Shown: positions 1 through 5,610 of the stretch, piece after piece
Layout of the letters: every line of letters starts with the position of its first letter
Position numbering within the stretch: the stretch's first letter is position 1
Origin: Cyanobacteria bacterium UBA1186
GTDB lineage: Bacteria; Cyanobacteriota; Vampirovibrionia; Gastranaerophilales; Gastranaerophilaceae
DNA: 8,502 nt
Assembly (NCBI GenBank): GCA_002309875.1
Contig: DBYM01000063.1
Coordinates: forward strand, 45,040-53,541
Direction of reading: 5' to 3'
Program-made: the position numbers and the translations under genes
Notes under the pieces: model-generated
Seen by the model: the letters and a program-made list of their open reading frames with translations, nothing else
Told to the model about the DNA's origin: nothing
Database searches by the model: none

Positions 1-594
1 TGAGCGGGCATAATCAACCCATTCTTTTAACTGTTTTCTGTCATAAGCCGCACCTGTCGGGTTGTTTGGCGAACAAATGTAGATAATATCGGGACGAACA
101 TTTTTATCAATATCATTTACCCCGGGCAGAAATCCGTTTTCTTCCTTTGCATCAACAAAAATTACATCTCTTCCCGCCATCTTGTTTGTATCAACATAAA
201 CGGGATAAACAGGGTCGGGAACAAGGACTTTGTTGTCTTTGTCAAACAAATCCAAGATGTTTCCCAAATCGCTCTTTGCTCCGTCTGAAATAAAAATTTC
301 GTCAGGTTCTAATTGAACATTATGTGAGGCATAATATTTACGGACGGCTTCACGCAGAAAATCGTAACCCTGCTCAGGTCCGTATCCTCTGAAGGTTTCC
401 TGAACACCCATTTCGTCAACAGCCTTGTGCATGGCATCTGTAACGGCTTTGCAGAGCGGTTTTGTAACATCGCCTATTCCCAATCGTATAATTTTTTTAT
501 CGGGATTTTTTGCCGTATATTCACTTACCCTTTTCGCTATTGTGGAAAAGAGGTAACTCTGTTCAAGGTTGTCGTAGTTCAGGTTTCTTTTCAT
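1..594 (-). CDS. dapL: LL-diaminopimelate aminotransferase, N-terminal part (runs off left edge)
   Basis: PLP-dependent fold-type I aminotransferase that converts tetrahydrodipicolinate directly to LL-diaminopimelate, with glutamate as amino donor, for lysine and peptidoglycan synthesis in the cytoplasm. The 198 codons present are about the first half of the usual ~410 residues. Family landmarks read in order: IIRLGIGDVT (35-44), the DapL-typical ETFRGYGPEQGYDFLR (66-81), a FISDGAKSDLGNILD segment (101-115), DPVYPVYVDTN (127-137) and the substrate/PLP loop SPNNPTG (175-181). The PLP-binding lysine lies beyond the window. The start is supported by a strong Shine-Dalgarno GGAGGAG (603-609) placed 8 nt upstream and by the typical N-terminus. 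It lies 43 nt downstream of the DUF151 gene on the same strand, so the two are probably co-transcribed. The product name is secure; the C-terminal half cannot be judged. Confidence 0.95.
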   Translation of the reverse strand, partial: MKRNLNYDNLEQSYLFSTIAKRVSEYTAKNPDKKIIRLGIGDVTKPLCKAVTDAMHKAVDEMGVQETFRGYGPEQGYDFLREAVRKYYASHNVQLEPDEIFISDGAKSDLGNILDLFDKDNKVLVPDPVYPVYVDTNKMAGRDVIFVDAKEENGFLPGVNDIDKNVRPDIIYICSPNNPTGAAYDRKQLKEWVDYARS

Positions 595-637
595 ATAAAA
601 TTCTCCTCCCTCTCCCGCAGGACGGGGGAATAAGTTT

Positions 638-1147
638 TTACTGATCGCTTTCTTCGTGTCTGCCCTTCATTAATTTTTCAAAGTCAGACGGTTTTATATT
701 TTGTATAAAGTCTTTAAATTCCTGCGCCTCTTCTTCGTCTTTTGCGGAATCGGTCGAAACAGAGCCATTCATCAGCACGTTTGCAGTAACGTAAATAGGC
801 GCATCTGCTCTCATTGCGATTGCTATTGCGTCTGACGGGCGGGAATCCACTTCGAGAGTTTCACCGTCTTTTGTCAGGAAGAGTGTCGCATAATATGTTT
901 CTTTTTCAACGTCGTTGATTTCAATTTTTTCGAGTTTATAACCCGTTTGTTCAATAAGGTTGGTGATTAAATCGTGAGTCATCGGGCGGGCAACCACAAG
1001 ACCTTCGATACATCTGATTATTGCACTTGCCTCAGCAGAGCCTATCCATATAGGAAGTGCTTTTCTGTTATCCAAATCGTGGAGTACAACGATTGGCGAA
1101 TTAGTTCTCACGTCAAGCGCAATACCCATAACTTTCATTTCAATCAT
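638..1147 (-). CDS. DUF151 / bifunctional nuclease (BFN) domain protein
   Basis: A 169-residue protein of the DUF151/BFN family. Plant members are reported to have DNase and RNase activity, but the role of bacterial members is unsettled. The domain spans about residues 4-125, with the conserved LPIWIGSAEA (31-40), RPMTHDL (54-60) and the hallmark DSRPSDAIAIAMR (101-113). The tail (about 130-169) is acidic and variable and includes a DEEEAQEF stretch. The chosen ATG has GAGG 8 nt upstream on the minus strand; an in-frame Met at residue 4 is an alternative start that would make little difference. It is divergent from nadK, sharing a 65-bp intergenic region, and leads into dapL 43 nt downstream. 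Family assignment is strong; I give no biochemical activity because family members differ. Confidence 0.9.
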   Translation of the reverse strand: MIEMKVMGIALDVRTNSPIVVLHDLDNRKALPIWIGSAEASAIIRCIEGLVVARPMTHDLITNLIEQTGYKLEKIEINDVEKETYYATLFLTKDGETLEVDSRPSDAIAIAMRADAPIYVTANVLMNGSVSTDSAKDEEEAQEFKDFIQNIKPSDFEKLMKGRHEESDQ

Positions 1148-1172
1148 ATTAAAATCCTCATCTCCGTTATCT

Positions 1173-1197
1173 ATATTAACACAAATCGTGTTTATAT
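1173..1197. repeat. 25-bp inverted repeat in the divergent DUF151/nadK promoter region (candidate operator)
   Basis: Two 10-nt arms (1173-1182 and 1188-1197) match at 9 of 10 positions around a 5-nt centre; the core is AACAC-AAATC-GTGTT. It falls between the -35-like and -10 boxes proposed for nadK and upstream of the DUF151 start. That is a position from which a dimeric regulator could affect both genes. No regulator family is recognised from the motif, so the operator role is inference. Confidence 0.5.
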
Positions 1198-1205
1198 GAT
1201 ATAAT
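1176..1205 (+). promoter_or_regulatory. nadK promoter, predicted to give a leaderless mRNA
   Basis: TTAACA (1176-1181), an 18-bp spacer and a perfect TATAAT (1200-1205). Counting from the -10 box, transcription should start near 1212, one base before the nadK ATG at 1213. No Shine-Dalgarno-like sequence lies upstream of that ATG. Confidence 0.65.
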
Positions 1206-1212
1206 CACCTGT

Positions 1213-1998
1213 ATGAAAATAAATGTAATCTACAATAAAAATATTCCCGACTATGATGAATCATTGGGAATGCTTGAAAAAGCCCTGAAGAAACGCAAAC
1301 TTGAGTACAGGTCGTACAACCTTGACGATATGTCAAACTTCGGCGATTTTACGATAGTCCTCGGCGGTGACGGCACAATATTAAGAGCCGCAAGGTATTA
1401 TTCCGAGTTTGCCACTCCGATAATGGGTGTTAATATCGGACGTTTAGGATTTCTTTCTCAGGTGCAGTATCAGGATATAGAGCCGCTTTTGGACGCCGTT
1501 ATGGCAGGTGATTACAAGACCGAAGAAAGAATGATGCTTTCTTCGGGCGATAAACTTGCCCTGAATGACTTTGTAATAAGAGGGTGTAATTCAACAAGAG
1601 CCTCAAAATTTTATCTTGAAGTTGACGGAGAAGACGTTTGTGACTATATTGCTGACGGTCTGATTATTGCAACTCCCACAGGCTCGACGGCTTACGGACT
1701 TTCTGCGGGCGGGCCGGTGCTTTACCCGACCATCGAATCCATAAGCGTAGTTCCGATTTGTCCGCATACTTTGAATGCAAGACCTCTTGTCGTTCCGGCA
1801 TGCGAGAAAATTGCGGTTAAGACAATGGACGGAACTCTTTCCGTTGCCATTGACGGGTATAACAAGTTTGACTGCGTAGATAAAATCAGTATCCAAAAGG
1901 CAGACAATAAGGCTGTTTTGGCATTTTTAAACATCTCAAACTATTATTCGATTTTGAGAGATAAACTTCATTGGGGTATGTCTGCGGGAGAATACTAA
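1213..1998 (+). CDS. nadK: NAD kinase
   Basis: Phosphorylates NAD+ to NADP+ using ATP or polyphosphate; the main source of cytoplasmic NADP(H). At 261 residues it is at the short end of the bacterial range. Signature motifs: GGDGT (51-55), NIGRLGFL (74-81), the ND pair in LALNDF (118-119, where many homologues have NE), DGLIIATPTGSTAYGLSAGGP (148-168, glycine-rich NAD site), NARPLVVP (188-195) and a late DG (214-215). The N-terminus (MKINVIYNK) fits the family start. There is no Shine-Dalgarno upstream; a TATAAT box ends 7 nt before the ATG, so translation is probably from a leaderless message. It is divergent from the DUF151 gene and has no same-strand partner within 1.8 kb, so it is likely monocistronic. 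All expected motifs are present and activity is likely. Confidence 0.96.
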   Translation: MKINVIYNKNIPDYDESLGMLEKALKKRKLEYRSYNLDDMSNFGDFTIVLGGDGTILRAARYYSEFATPIMGVNIGRLGFLSQVQYQDIEPLLDAVMAGDYKTEERMMLSSGDKLALNDFVIRGCNSTRASKFYLEVDGEDVCDYIADGLIIATPTGSTAYGLSAGGPVLYPTIESISVVPICPHTLNARPLVVPACEKIAVKTMDGTLSVAIDGYNKFDCVDKISIQKADNKAVLAFLNISNYYSILRDKLHWGMSAGEY

Positions 1999-2004
1999 AT
2001 TCCC

Positions 2005-2057
2005 CAAACAAAAAAGAAGGAATTCTATATAAAATACAGAATTCCGATGGTTGTTTG
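2005..2057 (+). terminator. Weak two-part hairpin after nadK, possible terminator
   Basis: A perfect 8-bp inverted repeat, GGAATTCT (2019-2026) and AGAATTCC (2038-2045), has an 11-nt loop and is flanked by a second pair, CAAACAA (2005-2011) with TTGTTTG (2051-2057). A T-rich stretch follows but is interrupted by G residues. It starts 6 nt after the nadK stop. The stem is AT-rich and the T-run imperfect, so an intrinsic terminator is only possible. Confidence 0.4.
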
Positions 2058-2098
2058 TTTTTGTGGATTTTTCTTTTTTACTCTAATCCTAATTTTTC

Positions 2099-2174
2099 CT
2101 CGTGTTTTTCCTTTTCTCCGCTTTTTGCGTACTTTCCTCGTGTTTTCTCGCTTTTCTCGTGTTTTCTCCTCGCC
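2099..2174. repeat. Pyrimidine-rich, G-poor tract with degenerate 19-nt repeats
   Basis: CTCGTGTTTT occurs exactly three times, at 2099-2108, 2137-2146 and 2156-2165. The offsets are 38 and 19 nt, that is, multiples of 19; the unit that would fall at 2118-2136 is badly decayed. The plus strand is C/T-rich with few G residues, the composition expected of a Rho-utilisation region in a transcript leaving nadK. On the minus strand it would be a purine-rich 3' tail of the ribbon-helix-helix gene. The repeat is seen directly; any function is inferred. Confidence 0.5.
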
Positions 2175-2177
2175 TTA

Positions 2178-2205
2178 TACCGGCGCACTCAGTTGTGCGT
2201 TGGTA
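2178..2205 (+). other. Stable RNA hairpin at the end of the nadK-RHH spacer
   Basis: Read as plus-strand RNA, 2178-2188 and 2195-2205 pair as a continuous 11-bp stem with two G-U pairs around the 6-nt loop UCAGUU. Read as minus-strand RNA, the same two positions become A-C mismatches, so the structure favours plus-strand transcription. It abuts the stop codon of the minus-strand RHH gene. No T-run follows on either strand, so it is not a standard intrinsic terminator. Confidence 0.4.
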
Positions 2206-2394
2206 TTAGTCCAGCAGCGCTTCTAAGATTCTAGCATTTTTGTCTGCCAAGCCGGATTTTCTGACCTGACTTCTTGTAATGTAACTTCTCAATGCTTCAC
2301 GAATCAATTCAGAACGTGATCTGCTTTCCAAATCTGCTACTTCGTCAATTTTGCCTAAGAAACTTTCAGGCATTGAAATCAAAACTCTTGCCAT
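2206..2394 (-). CDS. Ribbon-helix-helix (CopG/Arc-type) small DNA-binding protein
   Basis: A 62-residue protein with the full RHH pattern: a short N-terminal strand (ARVLISMPE, 2-10), helix A (about 11-22), a turn, and helix B (SRSELIREALRSYI, 26-39), where the SRSELIREALR motif is typical. RHH dimers insert the paired strand into the major groove. The remaining ~23 residues (40-62) form a basic-then-helical tail. The start has a clear AAGGAG (2402-2407) 7 nt upstream. RHH proteins are often antitoxins or small repressors, but no toxin-like gene is adjacent on either side, so it looks like a stand-alone regulator, possibly autoregulated. Inverted repeats upstream (2460-2504) are candidate sites. 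The target is unknown. Confidence 0.85.
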   Translation of the reverse strand: MARVLISMPESFLGKIDEVADLESRSRSELIREALRSYITRSQVRKSGLADKNARILEALLD

Positions 2395-2459
2395 AATGGT
2401 ACTCCTTTTTATACTCTATAAATATTTTTTGTGAATGGTATATATATAAAGTATTTACT

Positions 2460-2482
2460 CTTAAAAAAATTGCCTTTTTAAG
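2460..2482 (-). terminator. A/T-rich hairpin downstream of the PurD-like gene, possible terminator
   Basis: Perfect 8-bp arms, CTTAAAAA (2460-2467) and TTTTTAAG (2475-2482), with a 7-nt loop. In the minus direction a run of seven T residues (2469-2463) falls in the descending arm, 33 nt past the stop codon of the PurD-like gene. The stem is nearly all A-T and therefore weak. The site could equally be an upstream element of the RHH gene. Confidence 0.35.
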
Positions 2483-2487
2483 TTTGC

Positions 2488-2504
2488 AAAGTTTACAAAA
2501 CTTT
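2488..2504. repeat. Short perfect inverted repeat AAAGTTT-ACA-AAACTTT
   Basis: Perfect 7-bp arms with a 3-nt centre, 11 nt past the stop codon of the PurD-like gene and about 95 nt upstream of the RHH start. It could be part of a transcript end or a protein-binding palindrome. The sequence alone does not decide. Confidence 0.4.
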
Positions 2505-2514
2505 ACAATAACTC

Positions 2515-3759
2515 TTAAATGGCCGATAATATTGGCTTACAGATATCCTTTCTGTAACTTACTCCCCTGAATTTAATATTTGATGCTTCTTCGTATGCTC
2601 TTTCCGAGGCGGAAGCAACAGTCCTTCCAAATGCCGTTACGACTGCAACAGAGCCGTATTCGGCCTCATATTCCAAATATTTATTTATTCTTGTATTGCG
2701 TGCAAAAGATATTTTGCAACTTTCGTCCGTATCTTCAATTCCCGATATTACGTTTTGCTCGTTGTCTTTGTTTCTGCAGTTCAGGACGATTGAAACGGCA
2801 GAAAGGTCTTTTTGTCCGATAAACGAAACTTCGTCGCTGAATGTTCCCATAGCGCAGGATTCAAACAAGTCGTAGAGTTCGGCTTCAATCAGTTCGATAA
2901 TACCGGCACAATCGGCGTCCTGCATAAAGTTTTGGAAGCCCAAAATCTGAATTGTATTGTCTTCGGTGAGGATTCCGTTTACGCCCAAAATCCCCGTATA
3001 TGGCGTACCCTGCTTTTCAAGATATTCGATTGCAGGGTATATGACACGTTCGGTCAGGAAACATTCGTTCTCAAAAGAGAGTTTGTAGTTCGGAGAGCAG
3101 GCTCCCATACCTTCCGTAAGTTGTCCGCCTTCTCCTTCAAGCGAGTGTTTGTAAAGGATTGATGAGCAGACGGGAAGCGCCTTGTATCCGTCTGTAATGC
3201 AGTAAAAAGCAAAAGGTGTTCCGAAAATATAGTCTTCTATAATAATTTTATTGGGACTTTCCGCATAGAGCGAATCAAGTATAACTTTTGCCGATTTTGG
3301 CGAAGTTAGAACAACAGCGCTGTTAGAACGGTTTGTTTTAATTACGAAAGGCCCTTTTATGTTCTTTATATAATCATTAACCATGGACTGTTTTTCGAAG
3401 ATTCCGAATTTCGGAGTCGGGATTTTTAATTTGTACATTAACTTTTTCGCGGAAGATTTTTCGGCAAGTGCTGAAATTGAAGCCCTGCTTGGAGCAAAGA
3501 TTTGCTGATTATTCTTTTCAAAGAGTTCGACAATGTTTGTATCGAGTGCCGTTTTATCGACAGGAATGGTCAGGCTGATATCGTTTTCCATAACAAATTC
3601 CAAAATTTCTTTTGAAGAATTCGGCCTGATATCAACGATTTCGGCAAAATCTTTCATTGTTTGACTGCCCGGTGCAACATAGACCTTGCAGGTTTCGGAC
3701 ATCTTTTTTGCAAGCGCATATTCTTTTGCGGAATTCCCGATAATTAAAACTTTTTTCAT
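2515..3759 (-). CDS. PurD-like (GAR synthetase family) ATP-grasp protein with eroded active site
   Basis: A 414-residue protein that aligns end to end, by eye, with phosphoribosylamine-glycine ligase (PurD): N-terminal VLIIGNSAKEYAL (4-16), VAPG (28-31), an ATP-grasp middle, EGMGACSP (216-223), PYTGILGV (253-260) and a well kept C-terminal ending (AFGRTVASASERAYE, 376-390; FRGVSYRKDI, 397-406). The residues expected for catalysis are changed. The GGREHAL segment reads SAKEYAL; the glycine-rich ATP loop after K141 (family KADGLAAGKG) reads KTNRSNSAVV; the Mg-binding E-x-N of the family EFNxRFGDPE block is replaced by G-x-Q at 274-276 (LGFQNFMQDAD). K204 in the HKxxxxGD region remains. No frameshift or stop is present, so the frame is maintained. 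No purine gene is adjacent. The start fits the family; there is no Shine-Dalgarno, and a -10 box predicts transcription from the ATG itself. It may be a diverged PurD, a relative with a new substrate, or a pseudo-enzyme. Confidence 0.75.
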   Translation of the reverse strand: MKKVLIIGNSAKEYALAKKMSETCKVYVAPGSQTMKDFAEIVDIRPNSSKEILEFVMENDISLTIPVDKTALDTNIVELFEKNNQQIFAPSRASISALAEKSSAKKLMYKLKIPTPKFGIFEKQSMVNDYIKNIKGPFVIKTNRSNSAVVLTSPKSAKVILDSLYAESPNKIIIEDYIFGTPFAFYCITDGYKALPVCSSILYKHSLEGEGGQLTEGMGACSPNYKLSFENECFLTERVIYPAIEYLEKQGTPYTGILGVNGILTEDNTIQILGFQNFMQDADCAGIIELIEAELYDLFESCAMGTFSDEVSFIGQKDLSAVSIVLNCRNKDNEQNVISGIEDTDESCKISFARNTRINKYLEYEAEYGSVAVVTAFGRTVASASERAYEEASNIKFRGVSYRKDICKPILSAI

Positions 3760-3765
3760 AGTAAT

Positions 3766-3774
3766 AGTATATCA
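3766..3774 (-). promoter_or_regulatory. Extended -10 promoter of the PurD-like gene, predicted leaderless
   Basis: Reading the minus strand, TGA-TATACT is an extended -10 element (TGn plus a 5/6 match to TATAAT at 3771-3766). The expected start point is 3759, the A of the ATG. No convincing -35 box and no Shine-Dalgarno are seen. Confidence 0.55.
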
Positions 3775-3794
3775 TAAAACTGATGTTTCTTTTG

Positions 3795-3823
3795 TTTACA
3801 TTTTTGTGTAATTGAGGTAGCAT
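3795..3823 (+). promoter_or_regulatory. Possible pheS promoter
   Basis: TTTACA (3795-3800), a 17-bp spacer and TAGCAT (3818-3823, a 4/6 match). Transcription would start near 3830 and give a 17-nt leader that keeps the GGGAG Shine-Dalgarno (3835-3839). An alternative -10, TATATA (3829-3834), would place the start after that ribosome site and is less likely. No T-box or attenuator would fit in such a short leader. Confidence 0.4.
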
Positions 3824-3846
3824 GAGACTATATAGGGAGAACTCAG

Positions 3847-4881
3847 ATGAAGGCACAACTTGAAAGTATTTATAATTCCGCTAAAGCAGATATTGAAGGC
3901 GCAAAATCAATAAGCGACCTTGATGAAGTCAGATTGAAATATCTGAGCCGCAAGGGCGAATTTAATTCAATAAAAAAAGGTTTAAAGGATTTGACCGACG
4001 AGGAAAAGCGCACTGTTGGCGCATTTGCAAATCAGATAACCGAAGAACTCGAAAACCTTATTCAGGACAAGCATAATCTTTTTTACGAAAAAGAACTGAG
4101 CGAAAAACTTGAAAAGGACAGAATTGATATCACTTTAGACGGCAAATTTACACCGCTCGGGAAAGTTCACCCGCTTACGCAGACAACTAACGAAATAGTT
4201 TCGATATTCAGGAACCTCGGATTTTCGGTTGCTTCAAGCGAATTATCTCCCGAGGTGGAAACGGAATATTACAACTTTGATATGTTAAATGTACCGAAAG
4301 ACCACCCTGCACGTGACGTACAGGATACTTTCTATGCAAATATTGCCAAAAATGTTGTGTTAAGAAGTCAGACTTCGGGTGCTCAGATACACATAATGGA
4401 GAATCAGAAGCCTCCGATAAAGATTATCGCTCCCGGCAGAGTTTACAGAAACGAAAATATTAACGCACGCAAAAACAATTTCTTCCATCAGATAGAAGGT
4501 TTGTATGTGGATAAAGATATTACGTTCGGCGATTTAAAAGGGGTGCTGAATGAATTTATCCGTTTGTATTTTGGTGCATCAAGACCGACAAGATTCAGAA
4601 GCAGTTTCTTCCCGTTCACTGAGCCGTCTGCGGAAGTTGATGTTCAATGCATAATGTGTCAGGGCAAAGGCTGCCGTATATGCAGCGGAACGGGCTGGCT
4701 TGAAGTCCTTGGCTGCGGAATGGTCGATGTGAATGTCCTCAGAGGAGTAGGAATTGACCCTGACGTTTATTCGGGATTTGCCTTCGGTATGGGCGTGGAA
4801 AGACTTGCCATGCTTAAATATGCCGTTGATGACATCAGATTGTTCTTCAACAACGACAAGAGATTTTTGGAGCAGTTCTAA
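3847..4881 (+). CDS. pheS: Phenylalanyl-tRNA synthetase alpha subunit
   Basis: Class II synthetase subunit that, as an (alpha-beta)2 complex with PheT, charges tRNA-Phe. At 344 residues it has normal length. Residues 1-90 form the N-terminal coiled coil. The catalytic core shows HPL (108-110), RTQTSG-like RSQTSGAQIH (173-182), motif 2 FFHQIEG (212-218), FPFTEPSAEVDV (255-266), LGCGMV (288-293) and motif 3 FAFGMGVERLAML (311-323). A Cys cluster, CxxC-x4-CxxC (C268, C271, C276, C279), sits between the PSAEVDV and GTGWLE blocks; this zinc-ribbon-like insert occurs in many bacterial PheS proteins and is lacking in E. coli. GGGAG (3835-3839) supports the start. pheT does not follow; the next gene converges from the other strand 3 nt away. 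Separate pheS and pheT loci are usual in Cyanobacteria and some other lineages. Confidence 0.97.
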   Translation: MKAQLESIYNSAKADIEGAKSISDLDEVRLKYLSRKGEFNSIKKGLKDLTDEEKRTVGAFANQITEELENLIQDKHNLFYEKELSEKLEKDRIDITLDGKFTPLGKVHPLTQTTNEIVSIFRNLGFSVASSELSPEVETEYYNFDMLNVPKDHPARDVQDTFYANIAKNVVLRSQTSGAQIHIMENQKPPIKIIAPGRVYRNENINARKNNFFHQIEGLYVDKDITFGDLKGVLNEFIRLYFGASRPTRFRSSFFPFTEPSAEVDVQCIMCQGKGCRICSGTGWLEVLGCGMVDVNVLRGVGIDPDVYSGFAFGMGVERLAMLKYAVDDIRLFFNNDKRFLEQF

Positions 4882-4884
4882 GGT

Positions 4885-5490
4885 TTAAAATTCTTCCTTC
4901 GGTGTATCGGCTTTGATATATTCTTCAAGAGCGGTCGTAAGTCTGTTCTGCCAATCGTTGTTCTTTTCAAGGAAGAAATCCGCACCTCTTGCCATACATT
5001 GTGCTTCGATTTCTTTTCTCGGAGATGCAGTAATGACGCCGATTACGATTTTCTTACCCGCAGCGGCCGCCATTTTCTTCAATTCCGTAAGCAGAATAAA
5101 CCCTTCTCTTTCGGTCGGGATAAACAAATCCATTACAACATAAGCGTATTTTCTTGCTTTATATTTATTTACCGCATCATAGATTTCCTGAGAGCAGTCA
5201 ATATCCATATCAAAGCGGGATAACAGAACTTTTAACTGATAAGTAATAACACCCAAATCGTCAACTACGAGTATTGCAGGAGAATTCAAATCTCCCTCAG
5301 TCTGCTCTTCCATACCCAAAGCCTTGCTGAAGAACGGCTTTTTGGTGTTTTTATTCAGTTCTTTGAGGGTATCAACAATATCAATAAGTTGATTTTTCAA
5401 TGCCAGCGGAGTTATTTCCTTGGGGCGTTCAGCATTTGTAATATTGAAAAACAAATCAAGAAACTCATCATCAAGTTCGTATAAAGCCAT
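4885..5490 (-). CDS. Response regulator, receiver domain with uncharacterised N-terminal extension
   Basis: A 201-residue protein with a CheY-like receiver domain at about 72-192: acidic pair D77-D78 (ILVVDD), phospho-acceptor D121 (VVMDLFIP), switch Thr T154 (VITASP) and conserved K176 (FLEKN). All residues needed for Asp phosphorylation are present. There is no DNA-binding or enzymatic output after it. Residues 1-70 precede the receiver: an acidic, probably helical segment (1-48) and a linker, which I do not recognise. The order is unusual, since output domains normally follow the receiver. It may act by protein-protein contact. A histidine kinase is not nearby. The start is fixed by AGGAG (5496-5500) 5 nt upstream and an extended -10 box further up. 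It converges with pheS, leaving 3 nt between the stop codons. Confidence 0.88.
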   Translation of the reverse strand: MALYELDDEFLDLFFNITNAERPKEITPLALKNQLIDIVDTLKELNKNTKKPFFSKALGMEEQTEGDLNSPAILVVDDLGVITYQLKVLLSRFDMDIDCSQEIYDAVNKYKARKYAYVVMDLFIPTEREGFILLTELKKMAAAAGKKIVIGVITASPRKEIEAQCMARGADFFLEKNNDWQNRLTTALEEYIKADTPKEEF

Positions 5491-5522
5491 ATTTTCTCCT
5501 ATTCGTAAACATTTGTAAATAA

Positions 5523-5531
5523 ATTATACCA
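5523..5531 (-). promoter_or_regulatory. Extended -10 promoter of the response regulator gene
   Basis: Minus-strand TGG-TATAAT (5531-5523): a perfect -10 box with the TGn extension. The expected start is about 5516, giving a 26-nt leader that contains the AGGAG ribosome site. The -35 region is poor, as is common with extended -10 promoters. Confidence 0.6.
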
Positions 5532-5610
5532 TATTAGTCAAAAAAAAGTAAGACGGGTTGTTTATATATATGTAAGGTATTGTAAGCAATAAGGTAACGG
5601 ACAGGGATTT

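Noticed and set aside
2178..2205. Hairpin as an intrinsic terminator for nadK or the RHH gene
   Set aside because: No T-run follows the stem on either strand.
1971..2234. Plus-strand open frame across the nadK end and the pyrimidine tract
   Set aside because: It overlaps the nadK end in another frame. Its product is a low-complexity Phe/Ser/Leu string produced by the C/T-rich tract and has no ribosome site.
2099..2394. Type III toxin-antitoxin (repeat RNA plus toxin) or RHH toxin-antitoxin pair
   Set aside because: The repeats are few and decayed, no endoribonuclease-like toxin is nearby, and the RHH protein has no partner gene.
2812..3162. Plus-strand open frames inside the PurD-like gene as possible separate genes
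   Set aside because: They are antisense shadows of a minus-strand gene with clear homology and show no ribosome site or family motif.
4363..4392. Apparent loss of the Phe-contacting His in the PheS RTHTS motif (here RSQTSG)
   Set aside because: E. coli PheS also has Gln there (RTQTSG), so this is a normal variant.
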